Of a stretch of 64,000 nucleotides of DNA, positions 1 through 11,081 are shown in pieces; within the stretch, counting starts at the first letter, position 1; the number at the start of each line of letters is the position of its first letter. The position numbers were made by a program, and so were the translations under genes. Below the pieces are notes generated by a model that made no database searches, was not told the DNA's origin, and was given only the letters and a program-made list of their open reading frames with translations. This DNA is from Petrolisthes cinctipes (lineage: Eukaryota; Arthropoda; Malacostraca; Decapoda; Porcellanidae): the NCBI GenBank assembly GCA_033782935.1, contig JAWQEG010000497.1, positions 479,501-543,500 of the forward strand, in the 5' to 3' direction.

Positions 1-340
1 TCAAGTGTTTTTGTTATTGTTATTCAAATATATTTATATTGCAAAAATATTTTCTGACATTAATCCACTCTTTTTACTTAGAAATAATTTATATAAATAA
101 ATTATTAATTGACTTGGTTCTACATACGGTGAACTGTCTTGGCTAGATATACATTCCATCTTTGTCCAGCGAATGCCGCCGCGGTTCTTCGTTCACAGAA
201 CTTTGCTCCACCAGTCCCACGAAAACCTCGTATGCGGAGCTAGTGTGATAACCCCTTTAAGGTTCTATGGTGTCACTCACTGGTTTTCTCATTGTGATAG
301 ACGTGTTTAATTTCCTCCCTTCCACACCTCTATAGTTCTG
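1..340. other. No gene seen
   Basis: AT-rich, unique-looking sequence. I see no supported ORF, RNA or repeat signature here. Confidence 0.4.
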
Positions 341-392
341 TTAAACACCATCATGTAGGTATTGGAAGGAAAAGCCTATAATATTACCCAAG

Positions 393-453
393 GGTGTGTG
401 TGTGTGTGTGTGTGTCTTAGTGTATGTGATTGTCCCTGTCTTTCTGTAAGTTA

Positions 454-509
<56 letters not shown>
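393..509. repeat. (GT)n microsatellites
   Basis: Two GT tracts (about 393-415 and 455-509) separated by about 40 bases. Open frames across them are poly-Cys-Val or poly-His-Thr artefacts. Confidence 0.95.
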
Positions 510-511
<2 letters not shown>

Positions 512-542
512 CATCCCATACTCAGACCTCAGTACTATTTCT

Positions 543-697
543 TTAAACACACATTTGGTACATTGGAGTGCCTTGATTCCTCCAAAGTATGTCAGGAAAC
601 AGGACCAGAATAACGACAATAACGGTGTCCTGTTGTTTGGAATAGTTTGGAGGAATCAGTTGCTACAGATACACCATTACTGTACTACCTCCATTTA
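543..697. mobile_element. TTAA-type palindromic MITE, subfamily B
   Basis: Starts at a TTAA and carries the two halves of the family palindrome: GATTCCTCCAAAGTATG near 576 and its near complement AGTTTGGAGGAATCAG near 643. It ends with the subfamily B tail (ACTGTACTACCTCC). It has no coding capacity. TTAA flanks are typical of piggyBac-mobilised elements, so a piggyBac-type transposase is the likely but unproven mover. Confidence 0.75.
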
Positions 698-702
698 GTG
701 AA

Positions 703-830
703 TTAAGGAGCTAATGATTCCTCCAAACTGTGCTAGAAAACGTACACGAGTAAGAGAGCTGTGTGTTGTGTAGCATAGTTTGGAGGAATCAGTAGCCCTC
801 CAGTTCCCAGACATAAAACGACCCCCTTAT
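703..830. mobile_element. TTAA-type palindromic MITE, subfamily A
   Basis: Directly follows the previous copy. It begins TTAAGGAG, has GATTCCTCCAAACTGTG and ATAGTTTGGAGGAATCAG arms, and ends in a CCCCC-TTAT border, a decayed TTAA. Confidence 0.7.
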
Positions 831-894
831 TGTATATCTTATATAACATACCTCTATGAACCAAACATCATTAATGTTGTAACCCATTGAGGTA

Positions 895-1061
895 CAGTCA
901 CGTGACATAATAAGTATTCAGGTGTGCTTGGAATATCCTGATGGAATATTAAACCAGTTCCAATAAGTATGAGACAACATAAGTGTTGTAATGGGTTCCC
1001 TGCTATTTCACATGATTCCAAACTTCAACAACACATGGATAATTATTATGACTGGTGACTG
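895..1061. mobile_element. TA-flanked MITE with CAGTCAC ends
   Basis: Begins CAGTCACGTGACATAATAA and ends with the near inverse, TTATGACTGGTGACTG, flanked by TA on both sides. Copies occur at 16,275-16,460 and, as one end, near 23,402. TA flanks and CAGT termini fit a Tc1/mariner-mobilised MITE. Confidence 0.7.
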
Positions 1062-1176
1062 TACTTATAATTATTATGGCTGGTGACTGTACTTATAATT
1101 ATTATGGCTGGTGACTGTACTTATAATTATTATGGCTGGTGACTGTACTTATAATTATTATGGCTAGTCACTATAC
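1049..1176. repeat. 28-bp tandem repeat
   Basis: About 4.5 units of a 28 bp repeat built from the 3' terminal repeat of the MITE just upstream (TTATTATGGCTGGTGACTG). The array apparently grew out of the element's end. Confidence 0.9.
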
Positions 1177-1346
1177 TTGTAACATATCCAAGTACAACAC
1201 CTTAGACGACAACAAAACCCCCAACACTGACAGACGGAAATGTATTACCAAACAGTTTGTGTGGACACTGTTACCATCCTTAGTGGTCAAGATGAAATGA
1301 TGAGATGACAATGACAACTACAAAACACTCCAATAAAATATATAGA

Positions 1347-1347
<1 letters not shown>

Positions 1348-1403
<56 letters not shown>

Positions 1404-1662
1404 AGTGTGTGTGTGGTGAATTGTGAGAAAGTGTGTGTTAAAGTGTGTGTGAAAATGTGCGTTTGCGTGTGTGTGTGTGTGTGTGTGGTGAATTGTGAGA
1501 AAGGTAAAACAAGAAGATAGGCAATCCTACCGCCGTAGTGTGAAAACAGATCCGATTGTGTGTGTGTGTGTGTGTGTGTGTTGGTACAGGATGATACAGA
1601 GTTGAATGCAGAGTGGTTGAATGGTGCGTACGCTCGCGAGCGTGTGTGTGTGTGTGTGTGTA
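1348..1662. repeat. (TG)n cluster
   Basis: Four TG tracts (about 1348-1400, 1465-1487, 1556-1581 and 1642-1662) with a repeated GTGAATTGTGAGAAAG spacer. Confidence 0.92.
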
Positions 1663-1799
1663 TGGGTTGATTCGATCTCGATAACAAGGGTTCATGAAGC
1701 CCAAGGTGATGAAGCCTGTGTCCAAAGACGGAACTTAAAGATAAAAGTACCTGCAGCTAAGAAAGACTATTAAGTAAAGATTGGAGACAAGGGAAGGTC

Positions 1800-2071
1800 A
1801 GGAGGGACGCAGAGATAGTGAGTGAGGAGGAGAGGAGGGAGAAGGAGAGAGGAGAGGAGAAGGGCAGGAGTAGGAGAGAGGAGAGGAGGGGCGATAAGAG
1901 GAGAGGGGGGAGGAGAGGAGAGGAAAGGAAAGGATGGGGAAGGGGGGGAGGAGGAGGAGAGAAGTGGAGAGGAAAGCAAGGAGGAGGAAAGAGGAGAGGA
2001 GAGGGGCGGAAGTAGGAGAGAGGAGAGGAGAGGAGGGAGAAGAGAGACAGAGCTGCCGGCAAAAGTCACGT

Positions 2072-2140
<69 letters not shown>

Positions 2141-3090
2141 GGACCCACGACGTGTGTCAGGAAAAAGAAAAAAGAAACTGAAACTGTGTGTATGAGGGGA
2201 GAGGAATGGGGGAGAGGAGGGGATGTGAAAGAGGGGAGTGGGGGAGAGGAATGGGGGAGAGGAGGGGATGTGAAAGAGGGGAGTGGGAGAGGTGAGGGGA
2301 ATGGGGGAGAGGAGGGGATATGAGAGAAGGGAGTGGGTGAAAGGAGGGATGTGTGAGAGGCGAGTGGGAGAGGTGAGGGGATGTGAGAGAGGGGAGTGGG
2401 AGAAGAGAGTGGGTGAGGGGAGGGAGTGGGTGAGGGGAGGGAGTGGGTGAGGGGAGGGAGTGGGTGAGGGGAGGGAGTGGGTGAGGGGAGGGAGTGGGTG
2501 AGGGGAGGTAGTGGGTGAGGGGAGGGAGTGAGTGAGGAGAGGAAGTGGATTGGGAGGAGGGAGAGAGTGAGAGGAGGGGAGTGGAGGAGGGAGTGAGTGA
2601 GAAGAAGGGAGTGGAGGAGGGAGTGAGTGGAAGAGAGTGGAGGAGAGGACGGGGGTGAGTGGGGAGAGGCCTGGAGTGAGTGGAGAGAGGCCGGGAAAGA
2701 ATGGAGGAGAGAGTGGAGAAGAGGATGGAAGAGAGTGGAGGAGAGAGTGGAGAAGAGGATGGAAGAGAGTGGAGGAGAGAATGGAAGAGAGTGGAGGAGA
2801 GAATGGAAGAGAGTGGAGGAGAGAATGGAAGAGGGTGGAGGAGAGAATGGAAGAGGGTGGAGGAGAGAATGGAAGAGGGTGGAGGAGAGAACGGAATAGA
2901 GTGGAGAGAGGCGGGAGAGAGTGGAGAGAGGCGGGAGAGAATGGATAGTGGCGGGAGAGAATGGATAGTGGCGGGAGAGAATGGAGAGTGGACGGGAGAG
3001 AATAGAGAGTGGACGGGAGAGAATGGAGAGTGGACGGGAGAGAGTGGAGAGAGGCCAAGAGAGTGGAGAGAGGCCATCAGGAGAGAGACG
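1800..3090. repeat. Purine-rich GGAGA low-complexity block with (GA)n
   Basis: Strand-asymmetric G/A sequence built of GAGGGGAG, GTGGGTGAGGGGAGGGA and GGAGAGAATGGAAGA units, interrupted by a pure GA tract at about 2075-2137. The long open frames on both strands come from the absence of stop codons in such sequence and are not genes. Confidence 0.9.
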
Positions 3091-3099
3091 AGTTGTTTT

Positions 3100-3588
3100 C
3101 TTGGCCTCGTGTATAAAATGTTTTGTCCAGGTGGTGAGGAAGGAAGGAAGGAAGGACAGACAGAGGACAGGACGGAGGGACAGACAGACAGACATACAGG
3201 CCTCTAGGGACAACACAGGGAAATAGGCTTTTATTCCTTAGCACTCACTTCCTCACACACAGAGTTATTATATTATACATATTTTCTTTAGCACTTCCAG
3301 GCTTTTAAACACATTATATTTTCTTTAGCATTTCATGGTTGTCAAACACATCACATTGAAAATGTTAGCGTTACTCAATAATACAATTATTACTACAACT
3401 ATAGGTAATGTGTTCACTATCAAGTTAAAATTAATTCATGTTTAATGAAATGTATAAATCTGAGGTTATGTTTTTAATGACCATTAAAGATATTTATATC
3501 AACTGTTTTGGTTGGTTTATAAAAACACTTTCGCTTCTTTATTGCAACAACTTTACTGTTAATTATTGAAGGAATCATTCATACCACG
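3100..3588. other. No gene seen
   Basis: AT-rich sequence with a short GGAA/GACA repeat near 3135-3200. Nothing else recognisable. Confidence 0.4.
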
Positions 3589-3738
3589 TTAAGGAGAGAA
3601 CTTCTTTTTGGTAAATTATTCCTCCAAACTATGTCAAGAAACAGATTCCCTAATTGTAACGTTGAAGTAATTTGTTTTCTGGAATAGTATGGAGGAATCA
3701 GTAGCCCTTCAATATATAAAAAAGAGGTTCTCCCATAA
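3589..3738. mobile_element. TTAA-type palindromic MITE, subfamily A
   Basis: Begins TTAAGGAGAGAACTTC, has ATTCCTCCAAACTATGTC and ATAGTATGGAGGAATCAG arms, and ends with GAGGTTCTCCC, the complement of its own start. Confidence 0.75.
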
Positions 3739-3739
3739 A

Positions 3740-3887
3740 CATATTATGTTACATTAGAACGCCTTGATTCCTCCAAAGTATGCAAGGAAACAAGACCAGA
3801 TGAACAAAAATAATGGTGTCCTGTTGCCTGGAATAGTTTAGGGGAAACAGTTACTCCAGAATTACTAATGCTGTATTTCCCCCTTAA
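3740..3887. mobile_element. TTAA-type palindromic MITE, subfamily B
   Basis: Adjacent to the previous copy. It shows ACATTAGAACGCCTTGATT, the GATTCCTCCAAAGTATG arm, and a CCCCCTTAA right border at 3884-3887. Confidence 0.72.
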
Positions 3888-3930
3888 GAAAAAAATGAAT
3901 GTGAATATAGTATATAACCAAAACACTCAG

Positions 3931-4175
3931 TTTGATATTGATTTTATTTAATATTGATATTATTTGATATTGGTATTATTTGATATTGATAAAATTTGAT
4001 ATTGATATAATTTAATATTGGTATTATTTGATATTGGTATTATTTGATATTGATATAATTTAATATTGGTATTATTTGATATTGGTATTATTTGATATTG
4101 GTATTATTTGATATTGGTATTATTTGATATTGGTGTTATTTGATATTGGTATTATTTGATATTGGTATTATTTAC
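3931..4175. repeat. 16-bp AT-rich minisatellite
   Basis: About fifteen units of TATTTGATATTGGTAT with small variants, in perfect register over most of the array. Confidence 0.92.
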
Positions 4176-4405
4176 TTGATCTTGGTAGGATATTTTTAGA
4201 TATTATTATTATTTGATATCAATAGTATAATATATAACCATAATATATCCAGTTTAATGTTGGTAATATTCTTGTTAGTGGATAACAATACAGTAAATAA
4301 GCGTTAAATGTAATTAATTAGTAGTGTCAAATGCAATACATTCCACAGATTCGAGGGACAATATATATTATTATTATCCTCGTCCGCACCAACACATGAG
4401 TTATA

Positions 4406-4565
4406 TTAAGGGACCCTTTGATGTAGTCAGAAAACTGGAGGTAAATGAGTCCTTCAAATATTGTCACGAAACACCACCTACTGTATATGGAAGGAGCGTG
4501 TTTCGTGGTACAGACAGGAAGAATCAGAAGCCACCAAGTTTAATACACGATCACAGGGTCCTTAA
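4406..4565. mobile_element. TTAA-type palindromic MITE, subfamily C
   Basis: Exact TTAA at both ends (4406-4409, 4562-4565). Termini GGGACCCTTTGATG and GATCACAGGGTCC are partly inverted. The internal arms contain TTGTCACGAAACACC and GTGTTTCGTGGTA. A close relative lies at 23,647-23,807. Confidence 0.75.
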
Positions 4566-5265
4566 CAAGGTAGGATTGAAATATCCAGGTTCACACATTA
4601 CTGTTCTACTTTGTTGACTAGTAACACCTCATTTAGGCTTGTCTTATCTTAAATCAATATAAATCTAACTGACAAATATTAATGGTAATAATAAGGTAAC
4701 TGTTAAGAGTTTCTCCCCTTTAAATAGTTTCATGAGTGAAGGAAATGTATACAAGTTTACATTTACCATAACCAGAGAATTGAATAAGCCATAACATTAC
4801 ACATTCCTTCATCAAACAGTACTGTGGTGTACCAATAAGTTGGTTCCCTTAACCAGCCACAATATAATGAACTAAATATGACTCTAAAGACTAAACATCA
4901 GTGGGTAGATGGTGAACTGTGTATTGTCTTTCGTACCACAGAGAATTCAGTCATAATGTGGCTGGATGAGAGAAAGAACTTTTGTACACCATAGTACAAG
5001 ATTTTAAATAACAATGTTCATCATGGCTTTTAGTCAAACCTGTTCTGTTCACATACATCGTAACATTGATGGTCTGATTCCTCACTGTGATAGTAATGGA
5101 ACTATTGATAAGAGCCACAGAGGGATGTACAGTAGTTTATATATAGTGTACATACAGCATCAACATTGTTATATTTTGACCTCCATTTCCAAAAATGTAC
5201 AGCCGGAAAAAACTTATTGGAACCACACATACTGTATTGAAATTAAATATAATTATCCATAAGGG
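4566..5265. other. No gene seen
   Basis: AT-rich unique sequence. The open frames are short and have no recognisable motif. Confidence 0.4.
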
Positions 5266-5269
5266 GACA

Positions 5270-5497
5270 AAAACATTCATCCACATTGGGACTGACTCAT
5301 GTAAAGGTTTGACAGTTTCCCTCTGTTCGGTAACTGAGAAACTTTCCAATAAATAAGTTAAGTACCATCTTCTAATTTACTACAAGCAGCTACTCACTAT
5401 TCAAAACAATAACATCATATGAAAACGTGATAACAATAGTGAGTAATTTATTTGAGTTATCCATATGTGTATTGAAACTTATGTCCACAGCTACATC
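5270..5497. repeat. Interspersed repeat shared with 46.9-47.16 kb
   Basis: About 225 bp closely matching 46,945-47,160, including GACTCATGTAAAGGTTTGAC and TGAAACTTATGTCCAC. The other copy is bounded by CAGT/ACTG with TA flanks, so this is probably a Tc1/mariner-type MITE that has lost clear ends here. Confidence 0.7.
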
Positions 5498-5756
5498 TAT
5501 AACGAGTCTGTTTTCATCATATCTCTCACTGACATAATATTTCAATTGTATACAAACCATTTCCCTTTTCAATCAACACTTGGTGACTACATTGTGTACA
5601 ATTACTTAACATGTTTCTAGTTGTAGGGATTGGTTCGACATCAGAGTGTGTTCTTATGTTTCTGTCCCTCGAGTCATATTAATTCCAGTATGAATGTACA
5701 CTCACGGTCAAAAGTCCTGCATCACCCTCTAATGACACACACACACACTCTTACCT

Positions 5757-5759
<3 letters not shown>

Positions 5760-5827
<68 letters not shown>
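5760..5827. repeat. (TC)n microsatellite
   Basis: Pure TC tract of nearly 70 bp, preceded by a (CA)n stretch. No LINE fragment is recognisable on either side. Confidence 0.95.
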
Positions 5828-5830
<3 letters not shown>

Positions 5831-6100
5831 CTTTTAACCGTGACTGTACAGTTATATACATGTTTGTACTGATAATAAAAGTCTCGATACATAACAATAC
5901 CTTTTATATAACAGTGATATTATTCTGTGTTCCATCATAGATATAAATTATATATGGGAATACAGATGCCAAGGCTGATAAAATATATGAATCTGTCTAT
6001 CCAGTGAACAATACAGTTTGGTGAATATGATAAAGGAATTTTAATAATTTCTTCTTCCTTCAACATCACCTTCCAACATATTCATATTATTATCATATTG

Positions 6101-6264
6101 TTAAGGGGAAAGTACACTTTTTTTTATAGCTCCTTGATTCCTTCAAAGTTAGCCAGGAAACAGGGCTAGATGAGTAAACATAATGGTATACTGTTGCTTG
6201 GAATAGGTTATAGGAATCAGTTGTTCCAGATTTATCACCAACACTGTAAGTACTTCCTCCTTAA
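6101..6264. mobile_element. TTAA-type palindromic MITE, subfamily B
   Basis: TTAA at both ends. Inverted termini are GGGGAAAGTACAC and GTAAGTACTTCCTCC, with CTTGATTCCTTCAAAGTTAG and ATAGGTTATAGGAATCAG arms. Confidence 0.8.
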
Positions 6265-6275
6265 CTAATGCAATG

Positions 6276-6435
6276 TTAAAGGGGTCGTTTTATGTCGAAG
6301 GATCGATGGGCTACTGATTCCTCCAAACGATGCCACGAAACAAATGTCACTTTTAGTAACACTGCATGAACTAGTCTGTTTCTAGGTATACTTTGGAAGA
6401 ATTAGTATCCACCTAATTCGGCCATGATTCCTTAA
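6276..6435. mobile_element. TTAA-type palindromic MITE, subfamily A (chain member 1)
   Basis: TTAA at 6276 and 6432. Arms are CTACTGATTCCTCCAAACG and ATACTTTGGAAGAATTAGTA. Its right TTAA is also the left TTAA of the next element. Confidence 0.8.
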
Positions 6436-6594
6436 GGGGTGATTCTTGTGTTGGTGAATTGGAAGGTCTTTGATTCCTCCAAACTGTGCCACGAAACAGG
6501 TCCCCTATTAGTACCATTGAGGGCGTCTATTTTCAGGTATAGTTAGGAGGAATCAGTAGCCTTCCAATTTACCAACAACAAAATCTCCCTTTAA
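6432..6594. mobile_element. TTAA-type palindromic MITE, subfamily A (chain member 2)
   Basis: The best example of the family. Nearly the entire 160 bp folds back: GTTGGTGAATTGGAAGG pairs with CCTTCCAATTTACCAAC, and GATTCCTCCAAACTGTGCC with GTATAGTTAGGAGGAATC. It shares TTAA at both ends with its neighbours. Confidence 0.85.
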
Positions 6595-6745
6595 AAGAGT
6601 AATACACTTTTGGAGCGCCTTGATTCCTCCAAAGTATGCCACAAAACATGACTAGTGAATGCATATTATAATGATATCCTGTTGCTTGGAATAGTTTGGA
6701 GGAATCTGGTGGTCCAGATTTACGAACACTGTAATACCCCCTTAA
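6591..6745. mobile_element. TTAA-type palindromic MITE, subfamily B (chain member 3)
   Basis: Shares the TTAA at 6591 with the previous element and ends CCCCCTTAA at 6742-6745. It shows the subfamily B marker CTTGATTCCTCCAAAGTATG. Confidence 0.8.
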
Positions 6746-6759
6746 CTGTTGTCTCACTC

Positions 6760-7290
6760 ATAAAAAAAGACAAAATAAGACAAATTCGGGGAAGAAAAAG
6801 ACGGGTAAGAATAATTAGAGAGAAAAGGACAGGTAATAAATAGGAAAAGTAAGGACAGGTAAGAAATAAGTCAATAAAAAGACAGGTAAGATATAGGGAA
6901 CGACTATTACAGGTAAGAAATTTAGAAACAGAAGAAGAGGTAAGAAATAGAGAAATAAAAACACAAATACGATATAAGTAGGAAAGAATTAAGGTATTAT
7001 AAAGAATGGAAAAAAATTGAATAATATAAGGACAGGTGAAAAATAGGGTAATATATGGACAAGAAAGAAATAGGGTAATAAGAGGAGATGAAATAAACAG
7101 ATAAACAGAAGGAGAGGTTAGAAATAATGAACAGATAAATACTAAAGGACATATAAATAAATAATAAGGAAAGAAAAGACAATAGAATAGGGAGGCAAAA
7201 GAAAGGGTAAGAAATAGGAAAATATAAGGGGAGGTAAGAAATAGAGAATGAAAAGGACATGAATGAAATGGGAAAATAAATAAAGAAATA
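6760..7290. repeat. Diverged tandem repeat (GACAGGTAAGAAATAG)
   Basis: Roughly fifteen degenerate units of about 30-36 bp, each with a core like GGACAGGTAAGAAATAGGG. Open frames on the minus strand are a by-product of the low-complexity composition. Confidence 0.8.
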
Positions 7291-7368
7291 AGACTTTCCC
7301 TACCAGCAGTACGAAAACAAAAGAATGGTATGATACACACAAACAGACAGAAGGCAGATGGGTATGAC

Positions 7369-7370
<2 letters not shown>

Positions 7371-7408
<38 letters not shown>

Positions 7409-7450
7409 AATATGTGCCATAGTGTGTTTATTTTTGGTGGGTGTTAGTAC

Positions 7451-7493
<43 letters not shown>

Positions 7494-7587
7494 TTTTGAG
7501 AGGCTTGTGTTTCTATTATGTGCATTGGTGTGTGTGTTTTATTGCGTGTGTTAGTACAGTGTGTGTGTGTGTGTGTGTGTGTGTGTT
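7371..7587. repeat. (GT)n cluster
   Basis: Three GT tracts (about 7371-7406, 7453-7490 and 7559-7587) with spacers containing GTGTTAGTACA. Confidence 0.93.
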
Positions 7588-7609
7588 TCCAATCCTAGTA
7601 TAAAACTGG

Positions 7610-7766
7610 TTAATATATACTCAAAAGATGTAGGGCTACCCATTCCTCCAAACTATGCCACAAACAAATCCCCCATTAGTAACACTGAAGTCTTCTATAA
7701 TTATCGGCACATTTTGGAGGAATCACCAGCCCTCCATATCAACAACAAGAGTCTGTCTCCCCTTAA
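7610..7766. mobile_element. TTAA-type palindromic MITE, subfamily A
   Basis: TTAA at both ends (7610, 7763). Arms are CATTCCTCCAAACTATGCC and CATTTTGGAGGAATCACC. The left terminus has lost the GGGG. Confidence 0.72.
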
Positions 7767-8007
7767 CCTGGATTACAAGTGGAATGGACAAGAGAAGGGA
7801 GAGAAGAGAGTGTGAAAGACAGATAAGAAGAGACTTGTCAGAAAATAAATCTATCTCTCTTTATATATTCAGACTGTAAAGATTTATTCTGTGTGTCAGT
7901 GTGTCACACCTCCACCTCTCCTTCACTTCCTTCCCTTCTATCTTTCATATTTTTATTCATATAGTTGGGGGAACTATATTGCTTTAAATGCTTACTTGTG
8001 CGATAAA

Positions 8008-8012
<5 letters not shown>

Positions 8013-8073
<61 letters not shown>
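8013..8073. repeat. (GA)n microsatellite
   Basis: Pure GA tract of about 60 bp. Confidence 0.95.
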
Positions 8074-8074
<1 letters not shown>

Positions 8075-8153
8075 CCAGTGAAAGTTGGAGAGCGTGAAGA
8101 ATTGTCAAACGTTGTGTGAGAACAGAAGAAGGAAAGAGGGATAATTAGGAGGA

Positions 8154-8304
<151 letters not shown>

Positions 8305-8373
8305 GTTAGTGTGTGTGTGTGTGTGTGTATTGTATGTGTATGTGTCCTCTCTTTCTCTCTCTCTCTCTCTCTG

Positions 8374-8919
8374 ACACATACACACACAAATCCCTTCCCC
8401 CGCGACATGGTGACAAATTACCCAGACCACTTTAGCTCTTCAACCCAAACCCAGTCAGTGTACCTAGAGGTCAAATGGTCATCCAATAACCTATCATTTT
8501 CACCTCTACACCACTCGATGAACTGAAAAGACCAAGGAGAAGATGGCATCATATGGTGAGTGATTGTGTAAGACAGAGTGGAATAAATATGAATGAAACA
8601 AGAACTGGTACCATGAGAGACAAGAGTGTAAGAGTTTTACTAGGAGTAGTGTATGTTAGGGCTGACAACCTGGCTTTAATTTAACACACCATGGAATGGC
8701 TAATTGTCACCAAGATTGATTGAAATATTTTTCAAGAAGGCGGAGGTGAGAATTTCATGGGTTTGAATGGAGGAGTGACTGTGAGTGTGATCCATTATTT
8801 TATTGGGTACTGGGTATGTCTGTCTCTCCTTCTGAATTTTGATCTCATTTTTCCACTCCTGTCTCTCCCACCCCTTGAAGGAAGGATATGGAGTATTGAT
8901 AAAGATAATGATGATGAAT
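8374..8919. other. No gene seen
   Basis: Mixed unique sequence with only short open frames and no recognisable motif. Confidence 0.35.
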
Positions 8920-8965
8920 TGGAGGGCTGCTGATTCCTTCCTCAAAACTATTCCAGGAAACAGAC
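8920..8965. mobile_element. Half of a TTAA-type MITE (subfamily A)
   Basis: Only the left arm (GGAGGGCTGCTGATTCCTTC, AAACTATTCCAGGAAACAG) is recognisable. The right arm is absent or too decayed. Confidence 0.5.
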
Positions 8966-9240
8966 TTTATACTTTAATATACAAGGAGGCTAAAGGAAGA
9001 GTTTCGTTATCACCTTTTGGAGGACTAAGTAGACTACAAATCAACCCAAACAAAATAATTATCTGTAAGAATGAAGAGTTTATAATTGTCTTATGAAACA
9101 ATCTAATGTCTTCTCAGTTGTCTCCTTGTCTTGTTTGGAATGATATGAATTACCTTCCTTTTCCCTTACGTTTATCCAAAATTTTTAATAATATTGGAAT
9201 TAATTGGTAGGATGTAAATCACTTTTACCTTGAATTCTAC

Positions 9241-9242
<2 letters not shown>

Positions 9243-9310
<68 letters not shown>
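9243..9310. repeat. (TA)n microsatellite
   Basis: Pure TA tract of about 68 bp. Confidence 0.95.
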
Positions 9311-9313
<3 letters not shown>

Positions 9314-9884
9314 CTTTTTCGTTAAAAACAAAATTATATAAAGATAATAGTGCTTACTCCATCTTAATTTAATTTAATTAACTTTCATAATAATCTTCCC
9401 TCACCTTCTGAACGTCAACATGTGTCTTATGTAATACATAAAGGCGTCACTTCAGTGGATTTTTTCACCTACTTTATTGGTTTCATTGATTGATGTGTGT
9501 GGCTTCTGTTTGGCTGCACCGACATCAAAACACTTACACAGGTTGTAGAACCTTTGTGGCTCAATAAACTGGTGGTGCAAGGGAAAATTAGATTTTTAAA
9601 GAATATATATTTTACTAAGTATTATGTATTATTTTCTTAAAGTGTATGTTATGTATGCATTGTTAAGTGTATTTTATTATGTGTGTTATGTTACAGTATG
9701 TATGTATATGCATTTATCCTATTGTGTGTTTGTAATGTTTACATGTAAGGCTGTGTTTATTCTTTTGCTTGTGAGTATTAGTGTGTGAATTATTGCTCAT
9801 AATTATTGCGCATTGCTTTGTAGGTAAATAAACAGGTGGTTGTCGGAAGAAGAAACTTTTAAGAATATATAAGAATATATAATA
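9311..9884. other. No gene seen
   Basis: AT-rich sequence with a degenerate TATGTATG/GTGTATTTTATTATGTG stretch near 9640-9720. No coding signal. Confidence 0.4.
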
Positions 9885-10018
9885 TAATAACTGATTAATT
9901 CCTACAAATTATTCCAAGCAACAGCCCACCATTATTTTTGTTCATCTGATCCTGTTTCCTGGCATACCTTGGAGGAATCAAGACACTAAAATGTACCCAA
10001 AGTATACTATCCTCTTAA
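9885..10018. mobile_element. TTAA-type palindromic MITE, subfamily B, reversed
   Basis: Shows CTGATTAATTCCTACAAATT and ACCTTGGAGGAATCAAG, with the reverse-order tail AAAATGTACCCAAAGTATAC and TTAA at 10,015. The left border is eroded. Confidence 0.65.
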
Positions 10019-10149
10019 ATCCCAAACGCTGGAATATAATGGTGTGGTGGTCAGATAAATGTCCTCTTTTATGGTGAGCGGTGGAGACTGAGTAAAGATA
10101 AAGTGATTCTGTCCCATCCAGTAAATTAATATATCCCTCTATACTATAC

Positions 10150-10800
10150 CGGTACCCTCTTTCCATACCACCCCCTCCTCCCCCCAACACTATACCCTCT
10201 TTCCATACCATCCCAACCTTCCATACACGACCCTATCACTTCCATACGACCCTACCTCGTCCCTCCCAAACGACTCCACCTTTTTCTCACGACCTCCTCC
10301 TTCCTCACATGACCTCCAACATCTCCTTACAACCTCAACCCCCACATCCCCCACACCACCCACAATTTTACCACACGACCCTCACCTCTTCCATACGACC
10401 CCTATCCTCCCTCACACAATCCCCACTCCATCATGTTTTTACCACTTCCCCCTCCCCCTCCATAGGACCCCAACCTTCCATACCTCCAACCTTCCCCCTC
10501 CCCCTGTTTCGCCCACTTCCCCCTCACCCTCCATAGTACCACAACCTCCTTCCATGCCTCCCTACCTCCCTCTACACGACCCCATCATCTCTCCCATCTT
10601 TCTCCCACTTTTCCCACACACACACACAACCCCACGTCCCAAACGATTCCCACCTTTTCCATACAGCTGCCCACCTCCCTACCTCTCTCCACACAACACA
10701 CACCTCCTTCCACACCACCCCACTCCTCCATCATTCCCCCACCTCCCCACCACCCACCATCCTCTACCACCCTTATCCACACTCTCTCACTCCCACATCT
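10150..10800. repeat. C-rich low-complexity block
   Basis: Pyrimidine-rich sequence made of CCCTCCATA, CCACCTCC and similar words. The proline/histidine-rich open frames are compositional. Confidence 0.8.
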
Positions 10801-10807
10801 AAGAAGA

Positions 10808-11056
10808 TTTATGGCTTTATGCCTATCGACTCACGGTGTTGGTCATTAAGGCAGCCAAGTCTAATTACATCCACACATCTTCCCCCAGCCTACATGGTTG
10901 CTATCTTTGCTCTTACAGCCGGGTACCTACTTACTGCTAGGTGAACAGAGACATAGGGGGCTGGGAAAATTGTCCAACAATTCCACTGACCTGGGGATCG
11001 AACCTGGGATCTCTCGCTTGCGAGTGTGCTAACCATTACACCATCAGCACCCCCTC
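10808..11056 (-). mobile_element. tRNA-derived SINE
   Basis: Read on the minus strand from about 11,056, the sequence opens like a tRNA gene. GATGGTGTAATGGTTAGCAC fits a pol III A box, and about 35 bases later AGGTTCGATCCCC fits a B box (consensus GGTTCGANTCC). A non-tRNA body with ACCTAGCAGTAAGTAGGTAC follows, ending in an A/T-rich tail near 10,810. The anticodon arm has only a two-base loop, so this is not a working tRNA gene. Confidence 0.75.
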
Positions 11057-11081
11057 CCACATCTTTCTCCCACCTACCCCC

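Noticed and set aside
341..1725. Open frames of poly His-Thr or Cys-Val on both strands
   Set aside because: They are translations of (GT)n microsatellites with no non-repeat protein sequence.
1757..3226. Several overlapping 90-472 codon frames, Ser/Pro/Leu-rich or Glu/Arg-rich
   Set aside because: Purine-biased low-complexity DNA lacks stop codons on both strands. No domain or codon signature is present, and overlapping frames in several phases cannot all be genes.
10990..11056. Functional tRNA gene on the minus strand
   Set aside because: A and B boxes are present, but the anticodon arm has no proper loop and a SINE body follows.
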